Assembly (NCBI RefSeq): GCF_019578655.1
Contig: NC_063257.1
Span: 13,578,001 to 13,642,000, forward strand
Reading direction: 5' to 3'
Length of the DNA stretch: 64,000 nt
From: Ricinus communis
Lineage: Eukaryota; Streptophyta; Magnoliopsida; Malpighiales; Euphorbiaceae
The notes under the pieces are model-generated. The model saw only the letters and a list, made by a program, of their open reading frames with translations. It ran no database searches and was not told the origin of the DNA. This document shows, in pieces, positions 45,467 to 56,395 of this stretch. Positions within the stretch are counted from its first letter, which is position 1; every line of letters starts with the position of its first letter. The position numbers and the translations under genes are program-made.

Positions 45467-46972
45467 TGATGGGTGCTACTCGTGTTAGCTACAATCTAAG
45501 GCAGTGTACCTATCGATGCAGTCTAGCACTAATGGCGAGTATCAAGGTCGTATTCCTCGGGAAAGCGAAAGCCCAGAGTTACTCCTTTGTTCTTTGTTAT
45601 ATTAACCTAAAATGGATGATGAATTAATTCTAAACTAACTATTAACTACAAGCTAAGTCCTAAGGGAGATGCAGGAGTAATTGATAAGTGAAATAATCAA
45701 GACAAGAAGACAAACCCAAAGGGAATCTAAACTAGTTGGCAATCAAACAAAAGATGAAAGATCGGTGAGTCTAATTATGCTACCCGTGAATTCTTAATCA
45801 GTTTCTCTCTCGAGATAACCGAATTCTTAAACCTAATAACCTAAAGTTGGAATCTCTTCCTAACGATTGATTCTTAAATTAGCATTAAACTTTAATCCGC
45901 CTCTATTAAGCTTTATTAATTCTTAATCCGGCTAGTTAATTATCCTTATCTCTAAGTGATTATTAACCAGTTCTTGTTATTCAAAATTCCAATTGCCAAA
46001 CGGATTTCTCAATCTCATAAAGCAATCTAAACATCACAATTCACAACGTCTCATGAATAATGCATAATCTTATTAATACTGAAAACAAGAAGAATACAAA
46101 ACCAACTCAAACAATCCAACAATATAATATCAAGCCAACATAGTAAAGAAATCCCAATGGATTAAATCAGTCTAGCTAAATATGTTCATGTTTAAAACAA
46201 TCTAGGAAATCAATTACAATGAAAGAATAATGAAAATAAAACATGTACACCCTTTTCTCTCGAATTGGATGAACAGCTCCAAATATGGATCTACACTTTG
46301 ATTAATCTCCCAAACTGCCTCTTGAATTGCTCCACTACTGTTTTGCACTCGGAATCTTACGATTCCGGGATTCTTACTCACTGCAACTCTCTCTCGCACT
46401 CAGTATTGTGCAGAAACCGAACCAGCCACTAGGGCTCAATGTCACTTCTTTCCCTCTCCCCTCTTCTAAGAACAATTTATTTTTCTTATATATTTAACTC
46501 AGCACGGCCGTGTTCAAGGCCATGCTGGTCAGCACGACCGAAGTCCAGGCCGTGCTGGAACTGTGGATCTCACCAAGTAGGGTTTCACCACGGTCGTGTT
46601 TCTCCCCGTGTTGGCTACCACGGGCCGTGTTTCTCCCCGTATTATCCACCACGGGCCGTGCTGAAGGCCGTGGTGGCTACGGAAACCGTGCCCAAAGTGC
46701 CAATTTTAAGAATCAAAGCCAATGGTTGAGCACGGCTAGAGTCCAAGCTGTGCTCAATGTATGCATTGCGGGCTCTTGTCCGATCTTGATGAATTCTCGT
46801 CCGTTTCTACACGTATTGATATATAATTGCTTAAACACCGATGATGGTCCTATAAATGTTCCTGAAATGCAAAAGAACACAAAACACGGGTGATCTGGGA
46901 ATAAAAGCACAATAATTGCTAAGAACATACGCAATAATATGCAAGCAAATATGTGTAAAACTATGCTTATCA
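45467..46972 (-). repeat. Athila-like LTR, right copy (5' LTR)
   Basis: 1506 bp, with the full palindrome cluster (46500-46745): cacggccgtgttcaaggcc, gtccaggccgtgctgg, ccacgggccgtg repeated. Its plus-strand end ttatca abuts the 47-bp duplication at 46973. Confidence 0.93.
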
Positions 46973-47450
46973 GGCAGCTTAGACAAAAGTTAAAGCATAA
47001 AATTAAGAAAAGAAAATAGATTTGGTTGCCATCTACATGAGATTATGGCAAAGCCAACTATCATCGCAAAAATATCAATACAGCCTTCAAGCAAAATTTT
47101 TTAGTCCTTCCATGCTTGAGTTATCTCTAGATTTGAACTTCTTATCGTCAATATGACTTTCAAATCTTTGATATGGATCAATTATGACATTGACCATTAG
47201 GCCCCATGCCATGTGCCAAAGAGTAGATGATTGAATTCCCAAAATGTTGATTTTGATGGGCACTAGAATGCTTCTATCTAAACTGAAGGATGATTTTTAG
47301 AAATGCATTGTATATCATATATAACATGCATATCATGCATCCTATATTATTTTTTTGCTTAAATATCTATACACTTGTATATGTACCACTAATTTATGAC
47401 AGAAAAATAAAGAAAAGTTTGATAAGAATCTAGCTGCAACAAGTGTTACT
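46973..47450. other. 47-bp duplicate and Tat interior non-coding
   Basis: 46973-47019 is the exact copy of 40902-40948. The following sequence continues the host Tat relic without recognisable coding until the RNase H fragment. Confidence 0.6.
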
Positions 47451-47454
47451 CTAC

Positions 47455-47815
47455 ACTTAGTTTACTTTCTGAAGCGGAAGCTTGCAAATTCCGCTCTTGA
47501 ATCTTAATTGCCTGTAGATTTTCATCAGGAAATTCTAGATCCCAATGGTCATCTCCCTTGATTGCATTATAAGCCCTAGAATTCCGCTATAACTCTATAC
47601 TTGACTACCTTTTTGGTGACCTACTCAATGTCAAATTTTGTTAGGAGCAGTAACCATCTAGCTAGTTTCCCTGTAAGAGACACAGCTTCTAATAGATACT
47701 TTAGTTGGTCTATTTTTGAAATTGCCTGCACGCTATAAGATTAGAAATAGGGCATCAACTTCTTACTGAGATAATAGACCATATGCTCCACATAATTAGA
47801 CCCAAGGTAAGGGTT
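47455..47815 (-). pseudogene. Tat/Ogre RNase H fragment
   Basis: Reads VEHMVYYLSKKLMPYF, stop, SYSVQAISKIDQLKYLLEAV, SLTGKLARWLLLLTKFDIE and VTKKVVKYRVIAEF. This matches the Tat-type Gypsy RNase H end (YYLS....TGR.AKW...L..YDI.Y...KA.KGQ.LADFL). It is the natural continuation of the copy at 55320-56311, overlapping it at MEH(V/M)VYYLSKK. Integrase does not follow. Confidence 0.78.
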
Positions 47816-48139
47816 TGATCGGGGGATTTTTCTCCTATTCATATATCAAGAATGGTAGGGGTATTTTCATTCCTTGTCCATTCTTTACACTATTTTCTGT
47901 ACCGCAGAAATTACTGTAAAGAATCTATATCAAAGAGATATCTAATTGTTTATATTGGAATAAAGGTATCTATACCAAAAGGCTAATCTCCAAGGCCCAA
48001 ACTTGAAAATTAAGAGTCAGTAGCTAACATGAAAATATAAGAAAGTAGAAATGGAGAAATTACAGCGGATAGAACTTACATGCATCACGTGTCAGAATCA
48101 AAGTGAGTTCCCTAAGTCACTAAATAATGTAGTCTGAAA

Positions 48140-48540
48140 GAGGTACAGAAGGAATGCTCAAGCCATCTGATCTACCTCTTAAGCACTCCGAGGCACGAAG
48201 TCCCTGTAATAGAGGGGAATGGTTTGGTAGGCCAAGCACAACGTGTTCTTACACGCTGGTAAGAACCCAAGCAAGTCAGTAATGTAATGCTCCCAGAATT
48301 TAAAGCGCTAGTCGTGGATGGCATAGTTAAAAGGTACGGGCGTAATTGTAAAGTCAATCCCGATGATGGTAGCAAAAGATAACAAAGACAAATTTAGCTC
48401 ATCAATTGGTGTATAAAACATGTGGATGGTGTCCATCCACTTCTCTATCAGATGGCAATGTAGCAAAAAACCGATGAAACTTGGTGTCGCCGATCCTAGC
48501 TTGCACGAAGCTTGGTAACTCATCTGACCACTTGTGTGTG
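48140..48540 (-). pseudogene. Possible Ogre ORF1 / plant-mobile-domain-like fragment
   Basis: Minus-strand frames give MSYQASCKLGSATPSFIGFL, LHCHLIEKWMDTIHMFYTPI, DELNLSLLSFATIIGIDF, then in another frame RFKFWEHYITDLLGFLPACK and TLCLAYQTIPLYYRDFVPRS. The spacing of a W, a tiHmFytPidElnlsL motif and a following IIGI resembles the plant mobile domain and the extra ORF1 found upstream of gag in Ogre-type elements. It lies upstream, on the same strand, of the RNase H fragment, which fits such an ORF1. Similarity is from memory of motif shape only. It could be another transposon-borne protein. Confidence 0.38.
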
Positions 48541-48788
48541 CTGTAAATTTTTTGACAAATCAGATCGATACAACATCACTTTGAAAAATGCAAAAACAAG
48601 CTTAAAAACACAATACACACCCATTGAGAGGTAAAACGACAGTTTTTGCAAGTTTAGGAATTAAATTATAAAAAAAAATTAAACTCTTCACTCTTTAAAG
48701 CTGATCGACTTAGTATAGAGCTGAATCGGCTCTACACAAAGCTGATCAGCTTAGCATATAGCTGAATAGGCTTTGTCTAGAGCCGATC

Positions 48789-49646
48789 TGTGGCAGTCTG
48801 GCTTAGAGAAGTGGTCTGAAAAGGGCGGTAAGTGGACGCTAGGGCAAAAATAGGATGCCTGGACAAGGAGCAGCTTTTAGCAGACTTCTAGGATGGCAGC
48901 ACTCTGAGGTACGGGGGTACATGAATGAATCGAATTGAATATCCAAATGAGGCAGGGAATGGTTGATAACATATATGTAAAGAGTTGGAACTAATCACAT
49001 GAGGTGCCTTTTAGTTGTTTAACTGTGGAGTTGTAGGAACTCTAAAGTTAAACGTGCTTAGTTCTGAGAAATTCCAGGATGGGGGTCCTCTTGGGAAGTT
49101 CTGGAACCCGCCAAAGAGAGAAAATCGTGAGGCTAGTGGGGGCCAAAGTGGACAATATCTCATGTGATGTGGTTCCGGCTCGTTACATCAGAGCATGATC
49201 CGTCTAGCAGATGTGTGTTTCGAGGATGAATAGGCAGAAGCTGGTGGGCATGTGACAGCTTGGCCTGGAGAAGTGATCCGACGAGGGCGGGAAGTGGACG
49301 CCAGGGTAAAAATAGGATGCCTGGATAAGGATTGGTTCTGGCAGGCTTCTAGGATGGCAGCACTCTAAGGTACGGGGATACATGAATGAATCGAGCTGCA
49401 AATTGAAATGAGGCGGGAGTGGTTGATAACATATATGTAAAGAGTTAGAACTAATCACATAAGGTTCTTTTTAGTTGTTTGGCTTTGGAGTTGTAGGAAC
49501 TCCAAAATTTAATGTGCTTGGTTCAGAGAAATTCCAAAATAGGGATCTCTTGGGAAGTTCTTTAACCCGCCAAAGGGACAAAATCGTGAGGCCAGTGAGG
49601 GCCAAAGCGGACAATATCTCATATGATATGGTTCCGGGCCATTACA
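48789..49646 (+). mobile_element. Complete Cassandra TRIM element
   Basis: LTRs 48789-49187 (399 bp) and 49251-49646 (396 bp) begin TGTGRCAG and end (G/A)TTACA, flanking only 63 bp. The interior begins tcagagc, the end of an initiator Met tRNA primer site whose first bases are lost, and ends agctggtgggca as polypurine tract. Flanks cgatc and tgatc suggest a 5-bp target duplication with one change. Both LTRs carry 5S rRNA-like cores (49037-49101, 49497-49561). It encodes no protein, as is normal for Cassandra. Confidence 0.85.
49037..49101 (+). promoter_or_regulatory. 5S rRNA-like Pol III promoter region in Cassandra LTR 1
   Basis: gaactctaaagttaaacgtg, then cttag and ccaggatgggggtcctcttg ggaag, closely follows the 5S rRNA C-box half. 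It is better preserved than the copy at 49497-49561, where agttaaacgtgc has become atttaatgtgc. Confidence 0.72.
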
Positions 49647-51833
49647 TGATCAGCTCTACATAGTCCTGATTGGCTAATTTGTTAAATCTGACGTTGTTTT
49701 AAGCAAATTTTGACTTAAAATGCAAAAATAATAAAAGAAGATTCTAGAAATTTTATTTTTGTGATAATTATTAGATTTTTTAAAAGATTATTAATGACCA
49801 ATTAAGAAATTATTTTTCTTTAAAATTCAAAACTAATATGAACTTATCTATTACCTTGGGGTTACTTTAAGGTTGGCAAATATTAGCAAGTCTTAAGTCT
49901 TAGTAATTATTAGTAATTGGTATTAAAGAAAACCCTATGTTCTTAAACAGAAAGCTTCTTTTAGGAAACAAAAAGAAAAAGTCACCAAGAAAGAACCCTA
50001 AATTAGGAAATTTTTTAGAACGACATAAGTTTTTTTCTAAATCCTAGACAATGCTGGATTCCTAACCAATCTCTCATTCAACCGCCTTATCGTCTCGAGA
50101 GACTCGCATAACAACAATCCACTGTGACAACCTGAGAGTTCCTCCATATTCAAAACATCAATAGCTCTTTGCCTTTTACTAGTTCTTTAGTTGTTATGAT
50201 TCTAGAAACATGATTAGGGTTTCTTTTATTGTTTTATATGATTTACATGGTTAGATAGGGTTTTCTATGAATTAACATGTTTCTAATATGCTGGGTTTTA
50301 AATATAATAATATGACCATGTAAGGTTTCAAATTTGATAAAATGTCTTTCATTGAACTTCAATTCGATTAGTTAAATGGTTAGGGTAACATGATTTATTT
50401 TTGTTTTCCTTATAATTATGTAGTTGAATTAGATTTTTTTAGGGTCATATGATTGAAACCTAAAATTTGCCATAAAGTGTCTTATTTTCTTACTATCTGT
50501 TTTTATTTCTAAGGTTTATATTATTTTTAGGCTTTCTGGCTTAATTTGGTGTTTTTTATGACTTTTACTTCATTTGTTCACGTTTTAATTGATTTTTTTA
50601 TCTTCTGTACATGTGAAATCAGTTCCTAGGTGTGAGAACTTGAAGGAAGAGCGTAAAACTGACCAATCGAAGCATTAGAGCCGATCGACTATACACCATT
50701 TTGCCATAATTATTCGAATCTTATTGGATTTCGGTGATATTTTATATATTGTAACTTACTTTTAGGTATTTTCCTTTTTTATTTTTAATTATATGATGGT
50801 TGTAATAATTAGATTTAATTTTCTATACTTTATTTTTTTGTTTTATGTTTGATGGATGCTAGATATTTGTAATATGATTGCTGAATTTAAACTGTACATG
50901 TAGACTTCAGGTCAAAATTGGATTTTATCATGAAAAAGTAGTCCATTAGGTTAAAGGCTGGTAAATGGACCTTAATCTAAAATCCATATAGCTTTAGTAG
51001 GCTTTGTCATACTTTAATTGAATTAATTGGGCCACATTAGATCTAAAATCACTCAATTAGGCCTCAGCATAAGGTAGCCCATTTAGGCTTAAAGGCTGGA
51101 ATAAAATGAATAACTTGTAATTGTTAAACTAAGTGAGCCTTATGCATAATTAACTAGTTAAATAGGCTAATAAATCAAATATGAGATAGGCTTAATAAAA
51201 TTAGGTAGACTTAGGCAGACCTCAAATGTTGTAATGGATGCTTGTAATATATAAAATTTCATATTTATAGGAAATAACTTGTTAAATAATAATATTAAAG
51301 ACTATGTTACAAAAATAAGGAAATTGGGTTCCGGATCCATCTTTAGATGTGGCGAAGCTTCCTTATGGAATCGAAAAACACCACTAAATTAGAAAAATTA
51401 TCCTGGATAATTACCCAAGCAGTGACTCCCATTTCAGCACTAGTCTCCATGATTAGTTAGCGTGTTCCTATTAGGTTGAAAAACCTTATAGTGTTGTAGT
51501 TGCTAGAGACACTTGGGTGCATGATCGAAACCGCCACCACACTAACCCTGGCTTGTCGTCATAAGACTAAGCAAATACTAATTTTTTTTTTCAAGTTCTC
51601 TCCTCTCTTCAGGAGTTATATCATAGGATATCAAAATGTGCCTTGGATTTTCATCTGTGCCTAGATTAAATGAATCAACTCGAATGGAAATTAGTGTCAA
51701 ACATGCACATATCATGATTATTAAAATTACACACTACCATCAAGTAAAATATCATACAAGTATGCAAAATTAGAGTTTATATCAATGATCGTTGAAGCAA
51801 AAGAAACATCATCCTCATAAAGATCGAATGTTA

Positions 51834-52476
51834 TTACTTCATCATAAATACATCAATGATATTCTCCTCTATTAGAGCAACTAGCTCCTGTTGACTCAGT
51901 ATTTTTGGCAGGTAGATGAACTCTTTCAGCTTCAGCTCTTCTACCTTAGTGATGACCTTCTCACAAACCTCCTCGACGCTCAGCTTAACCATCCGGCCAA
52001 TTGTCAGATTCTTAAAGATCTCGAATCCCGTCACCTTAGTCCCAACTACTATAAGAGGTTTGAGCTCTCCAGAGTAGGGCTGGTTCTTTTAGATAAAAAC
52101 TCCTTTTAGAGTCTTACCTTTGATTTTCCAACATCTTCCTTTTCGAGGTAACCCAGCCAATATCAGGTCTTCTATCCCTTGAAGTCCGTAGCTCTGTAAT
52201 ATCCTACTGATTCTTTTCTAGCCCCATTCCAAGCATGAACTCCATTTTTTTGAACATGCTGACTACTTTAGAATCCCTATAATCCTCATAGAGAATAGCA
52301 ACATGGAATCTAGTAGGGGCTTCTAGGTCCTTGACATCTTCTTGAATGGCTGAGACGACCTTACCACCTTCAATATTGATGGTTACTATCTCACCTTCAT
52401 TAGGGAACTTGACCTTCTGGTGTACAATGGAAGGGACTCCTCTCAGGACATGAAACCATGGCCTGCCCAATAACAA
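51834..52476 (-). pseudogene. Tat/Ogre protease region remnant, copy A
   Basis: LLGRPWFHVLRGVPSIVHQK, VKFPNEGEIVTINIEGG and AIQEDVKDLEAP are the block that follows the active site in Tat proteases; downstream is a glutamate-rich linker toward RT. Compared with copy B, the segment with the active-site DNGSAINVCPSS motif is missing: about 240 bp are absent between the linker and FALLLGRPWFH. Protease function is therefore impossible. Confidence 0.82.
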
Positions 52477-52539
52477 AGCGAAGGCTATTGGGATGTCAAT
52501 CTCTGTTGCAATGTAGAGAGCCTTATTGTGATCTCTTTC

Positions 52540-52863
52540 CTATAGTGGTAAGTCTTCAACTGAGAAAGTGATAATCCTGGTAGTTTTGTCAGTTATTGTT
52601 TTGATTATTTCCTCAAGGGTAGCCATTGTGCTTATAGTGATGCCAAATAAGGCTTGAATTAAAGCCTTCCTATGATCCAATGAGTGCATCAGTAACTCCC
52701 AGATGTCGGTCATCTTCTTATCTTTCTTTAACTGCTCTAACAACCCTTTGTCCCCTTCTTCGGATGGTTTCTCAGCTTGCATCAGTTTTTGGACCCCCAT
52801 GTCTTCACCCACTTGCTCAACTTCTTTGTTGAAGTCGTTATCCGCCTTGATATCTTTTGCCAT
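52540..52863 (-). pseudogene. Tat/Ogre gag-protease linker, copy A
   Basis: Frame of 107 codons with an acidic N-terminal part, then MTDIWELLMHSLDHRKALIQ and ATLEEIIK, TTRIITFSVEDLPL. In Tat elements this helical linker with W.LL..S..HR.AL and ITF.DEDLP blocks leads into protease. It runs to a stop just before copy A's deleted protease core. Confidence 0.75.
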
Positions 52864-53779
52864 GCTATCTTGAACCTCACATTCATCCCTAGAGCTGTAC
52901 TAGATGTCAATAGCTATTACTAGCTTCTTCTCACTTTGCCTATGTACCTTTAAAAGACAAGATTCATCAGCTGCTTGATCATCGCCATTTGATTCCTAAA
53001 CAATCGGCACAATATCCTCAATTCGAATGTCAGCTGAAGGAGGCCTCAAGTAACTAACTTTGAAATCAAATTTGCTTGAAGGTTGTCGTAACAAGTCTTC
53101 ACATTCATACTGAGGATGTTGCTCAACTCGCCATTCCCCACAGTCTATTAAGTCCTAAATTTCATGCTTGAGACGATTACACTGATCTGTCACATGCCCA
53201 AAACCTGTTGATACTCACAATATTTGTCATTGTGAGGGTTGGGACCATTTCTCGGTGATTAGAGCCTGAGTTTCCTACTCCTTTTTAAATGTTGGAACCC
53301 CACAGATAATGTTGCCCCCAGTTCGGTGAAGGTTTGTTAGCTCTAGCTTTGGCTTGGGTTGGAATATGTCTTGAAATGAGTTCATGGCCTCCTCTTCACT
53401 GAAATTAGGTGTGATAATGGACACTTGGTACGGGATGGTGTATTGTTGTAGTTTGGTAGGGGGTTTCTTCTAATGTTGGGTTGGTCTGGGTCGATCAGTT
53501 TTTCAGTGTCAATACGTTCTTGAATTTCATGCTTCAGTCAGATGTAGTTGTTTGTGTGATACCCGGAAGCTTGATGGAATTAGGTGTTGGGTTTTTAACC
53601 GGGTGCATTGGAGTTAGGTGAGTTCTTGAGGGTGGTTGGTTGGAGCATGACAATTTGTACTAACCTCTCAAAGATATTTGAGGGAGGTTTCTTGAATTTG
53701 GAGAACTTCCTCGGTTGTTGTACAACATTCACAACTAGGTTTTGACTCCCTCAAGCCTGATAATTCGGCCTTCTGCAGT

Positions 53780-54640
53780 TCACACAATCTTTCTTTTATC
53801 GTTCTTTATCTCTTTGACCTGAAGCCTATCATCATATAGGTGTATGAAAGTCTTTGGGTTCATTATTTGGAGCCTTTCAATCCATCATGGAAGAAATTTT
53901 AGACCACCATACTTGGTCCTTTTCCAAGGACTTATTCTTCATCAACCTAGCCTTATTTCTCCACCTGGTCAAGAAATCAGAGAATGACTCATTTGGTTTC
54001 TGCTTGGTCGACTCGAGGTCCTTTGACACTTCCAAATGAGTGTTATAGTCATATTTCTTGATAGAAGAGTTACATAAATCATGCCATTTAGCTTTGGTAA
54101 ATTTTCTAGTCTATGATACTAGTTTATAGCGGGCCCCTCTAGAGACAATACAAATAGCTTGACAATGTAGGTCCTACTCAGCTGAGTAGTTCTCATGATG
54201 GTAACATAATGTTTTAGATGAACTTTTGGATCACCAGTCATATTGAACTTGTTCATCTCAAGCATCCTGAACTTCGCAGGCAGCTTGTCTTCACTCATCA
54301 AAACCAGCTCTTCAAAATCATAGGTCAGATCCAACCATTTTAATTTTCAGCATGCCTTGCATCTTATCAAGTCTAGAGCTCAAGCCACTCAAAGCTTTAT
54401 TAGTGGCAATGGCAGTCTCCCTTTTAGCCTGATCCAGCATGAATCCATCAAAATCCCAAAAGTTTCGGGGCACTCCTCTCCTAGCAAGGTCTTTAGCATT
54501 AGCATTAGCAGCGACTCCAATAGCGGCAGTAGTCTCAATAGCTATTACAGTCGGGTCGATAACAACTGGAAGATTAGCTACCACAGGAGCTACCAAGGCA
54601 ATTAGGGCAACAGGTGGGGCTTGATTTGCAGCCATTCTAG
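53780..54640 (-). pseudogene. Tat/Ogre gag, copy A
   Basis: Starts at 54635 with an Ala/Val-rich segment, AANQAPPVALIALVAPVVAN, then KALSGLSSRLDKMQGMLKIK, and after a shift YDFEELVLMSEDKLPAKFRM, MTGDPKVHLKHYVTIMRTTQ, YIVKLFVLSLEGPA. The capsid continues toward 53850 (ESFSDFLTRW.NKARL block, read through shifts). It is homologous to the plus-strand gag at 36241-37320. Zinc-knuckle-like C-terminal sequence lies at about 53200 and earlier. Confidence 0.82.
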
Positions 54641-55310
54641 CTAAAAGTTACTAGAGCTCTTCTTGGATCACACCCCTCAAATCATCTATGACAAAATTCT
54701 TGAGGATCTCAATATTCTGCTCATTAGTTCTTTCGTTGGCCATTTCAAATATACCTTCGATCTCGGTTGTAGATGCTTGTTGCCTTGGTCTTTTGAGGAG
54801 CTCTAGCACAGTTCGGATTCTTGGTGAGATGGGTACTTTTCTCCAGCCTTCCACTATCTTGTCTCTTCTAACCCGAAGGAGAGTCTATATGGCTAAAAGA
54901 CAAGATGTTAGTATGACGCATGCAATGCATGATATGCATGATGCACGTGAAATGAACAAAGACAAGGAAAAGAAAAGGTTAGCAAATATAGGATATTTTA
55001 CACGTTATTATACAAAGCATCTTTCTGACCTTATTACACCTGTGCATGATTCACGGTGAGTCTTTCTCTCTTAGGACTTTAGGTATGGGTTTTCTATCAA
55101 TAGGGGATAGTAGGCCCGGCGTACATGCTATAAGCTCTCAAAGTATATTAAATACATAAGGTTGATATTTTCTAATATAAGGGTAAAGCCTCCATATCTT
55201 CAAACCTAAGGCCTAATTCCATGCATTTTCGGCTAGGGCCTTTCGATATATTTGCTAAAAATACTTATATAAGAAAATATCTCATATAGCAAGAAATAAG
55301 GTTCTTATAG
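54641..55310 (-). other. Tat leader and gag upstream segment, copy A
   Basis: A 67-codon frame (54651-54854, WRKVPISPRIRTVLELLKRP, EIEGIFEMANERTNEQNIEI) may be the true N-terminal extension of gag. The rest matches the plus-strand leader at 35521-36240, for example the tgcatcatgcatatcatgca text. Confidence 0.6.
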
Positions 55311-55639
55311 GGTAGTAATTTCTTACTAAGATAATAGACCACATGCTCCATGTTATTAGGCCCACACTGCATTACCGTTGCCCCTATGGCTTAATCTTCT
55401 AAGGCCAAGTACAAAATCAGCGGCTTACCATCCTTCGATGGCTTCAATACCGAAGGCTTTACTAGGTACTCTTTAATTCTATTAAAGGCTTATTGATAGT
55501 GCTCATCCTACACAATGGTTTGGTATTTCCTCAAAAGCTTGAAGATGAGATCACAAACCATCATGAGCTTGGAAATGTATCGACTGATGTACTGCAGACG
55601 TCCTAGAAATCCTCTAACCTCTTTCTCTATCTTTGGCGA

Positions 55640-56395
55640 CGACATCTCCTAAATAGCCTTTACCTTGTGTGGATCAATTTTTATTAGTTGTTGACTTACT
55701 ATATGCCCTAGAAGCTTTCCTGATGTTACTCGGAATATGCTCTTCTTGAGATTAAGCTTTACGTTATACCTTTTCACTCGTCCTAAAAACTTATTCAGAG
55801 CTTGAAAGTGCCCTTCCCTTGTTTTAAACTTTACCATCATGTCATCTACATATGCTCTTCTTGAGATTAAGCCTTACGTTATACCTTTTCACTCGTCCTA
55901 AAAACTTATTCAGAGCTTGAAAGTGCCCTTCCCTTGTTTTAAACTTTACCATCATGTCATCTACATACACCTCCACCTATTTGTGCATCATGTCGTGAAA
56001 CAAGGTGGTGACTGCTCTTTAATAAGTTGCCTTCACATTCTTTAGTCCAAAAGGCATAACTTTATAGCAATACTTACCGTATTTGATGATGAATATCATC
56101 TTCCACTTGTCTACCACTACCATATGATCTGATTATATCTGGAGAACCCGTCAATGAAGGAGTACATCGCACTTGAAGCGACACTGTCGATTATCATATC
56201 TATGTGAGGAAGGGGAAAATCATCCTTAGGGCACGCCTTGTACATGTCTCGATAATCCACACACATTCTATCTTTTCCATCTTTCTTTGGGACCATAACG
56301 ATATTCGCCAACCATTCAGGATAATCGACTACATTGAGGAAACTAGCCTTTACCTACTTCGCAACTTCCTCTCGAATCTTCTCTGCCTATTCTAG
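55640..56395 (-). pseudogene. Tat/Ogre reverse transcriptase, copy B
   Basis: NIVMVPKKDGKDRMCVDYRD, YKACPKDDFPLPHIDMIIDS, MYSFIDGFSRYNQI (motif A with Asp), YCYKVMPFGLKN, then VEVYVDDMMVKFKTREGHFQ (YVDD box). A 115-bp tandem duplication (55735-55849, 55850-55964) repeats the YVDD region and shifts the frame. RT thumb and RNase H start (VRGFLGRLQYISRYISKLMM, then KEYLVKPSVLKPSKDGKPLI, MEHVVYYLSKK) continue to 55320. The Tat-type NKACPKDDFPLP motif identifies the lineage. Confidence 0.9.
55735..55964 (-). repeat. 115-bp tandem duplication within RT
   Basis: Two adjacent copies differ at a single site (agctttacg versus agccttacg). Unit length is not a multiple of three. Confidence 0.95.

Larger units (their letters stand above)
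40949..46972 (-). mobile_element. Non-autonomous Athila-like Gypsy element with an extra primer-site segment
   Basis: LTRs at 41000-42427 (1428 bp) and 45467-46972 (1506 bp) are about 98% alike apart from indels. They start (minus strand) TGATAAGCATAG and end CACCCATCA. The right LTR is followed on the minus strand by the primer site tggcgccgttgccgggg (Asp tRNA type). The same primer segment also lies outside the left LTR (40949-40999), which a normally integrated element would not have. The interior encodes only a gag relic with the Athila hallmark AITLRSG. No pol. Flanked by a 47-bp exact duplication. Confidence 0.9.
48625..51541 (+). repeat. Tat/Ogre LTR 4, 5'-truncated and split by Cassandra
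   Basis: From about 48630 the sequence aligns with the middle of U3 of LTR 3 (gacagtttttgcaagttta, then the agccgatc palindromes). It ends gatcgaaaccgccaccaca (51541). The first ~215 bp of U3, including the tgtcagcaccc start, are missing. A Cassandra element sits at 48789-49646. No primer site follows 51541, so this is a fragment. Confidence 0.78.
51560..55310 (-). mobile_element. Tat/Ogre internal fragment, copy A (leader, gag, protease)
   Basis: In minus orientation: leader (55310-54860), gag (54854 to about 53100), gag-protease linker (52863-52540), protease remnant (52476-51834), ending abruptly at 51560 next to LTR 4. The 51600-53775 part repeats at 56515-58880 (copy B), about 4.9-5.1 kb away. 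Copy A retains the gag N-terminus that copy B lost. No primer site or LTR is attached at 55310; instead copy B begins. Confidence 0.8.
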
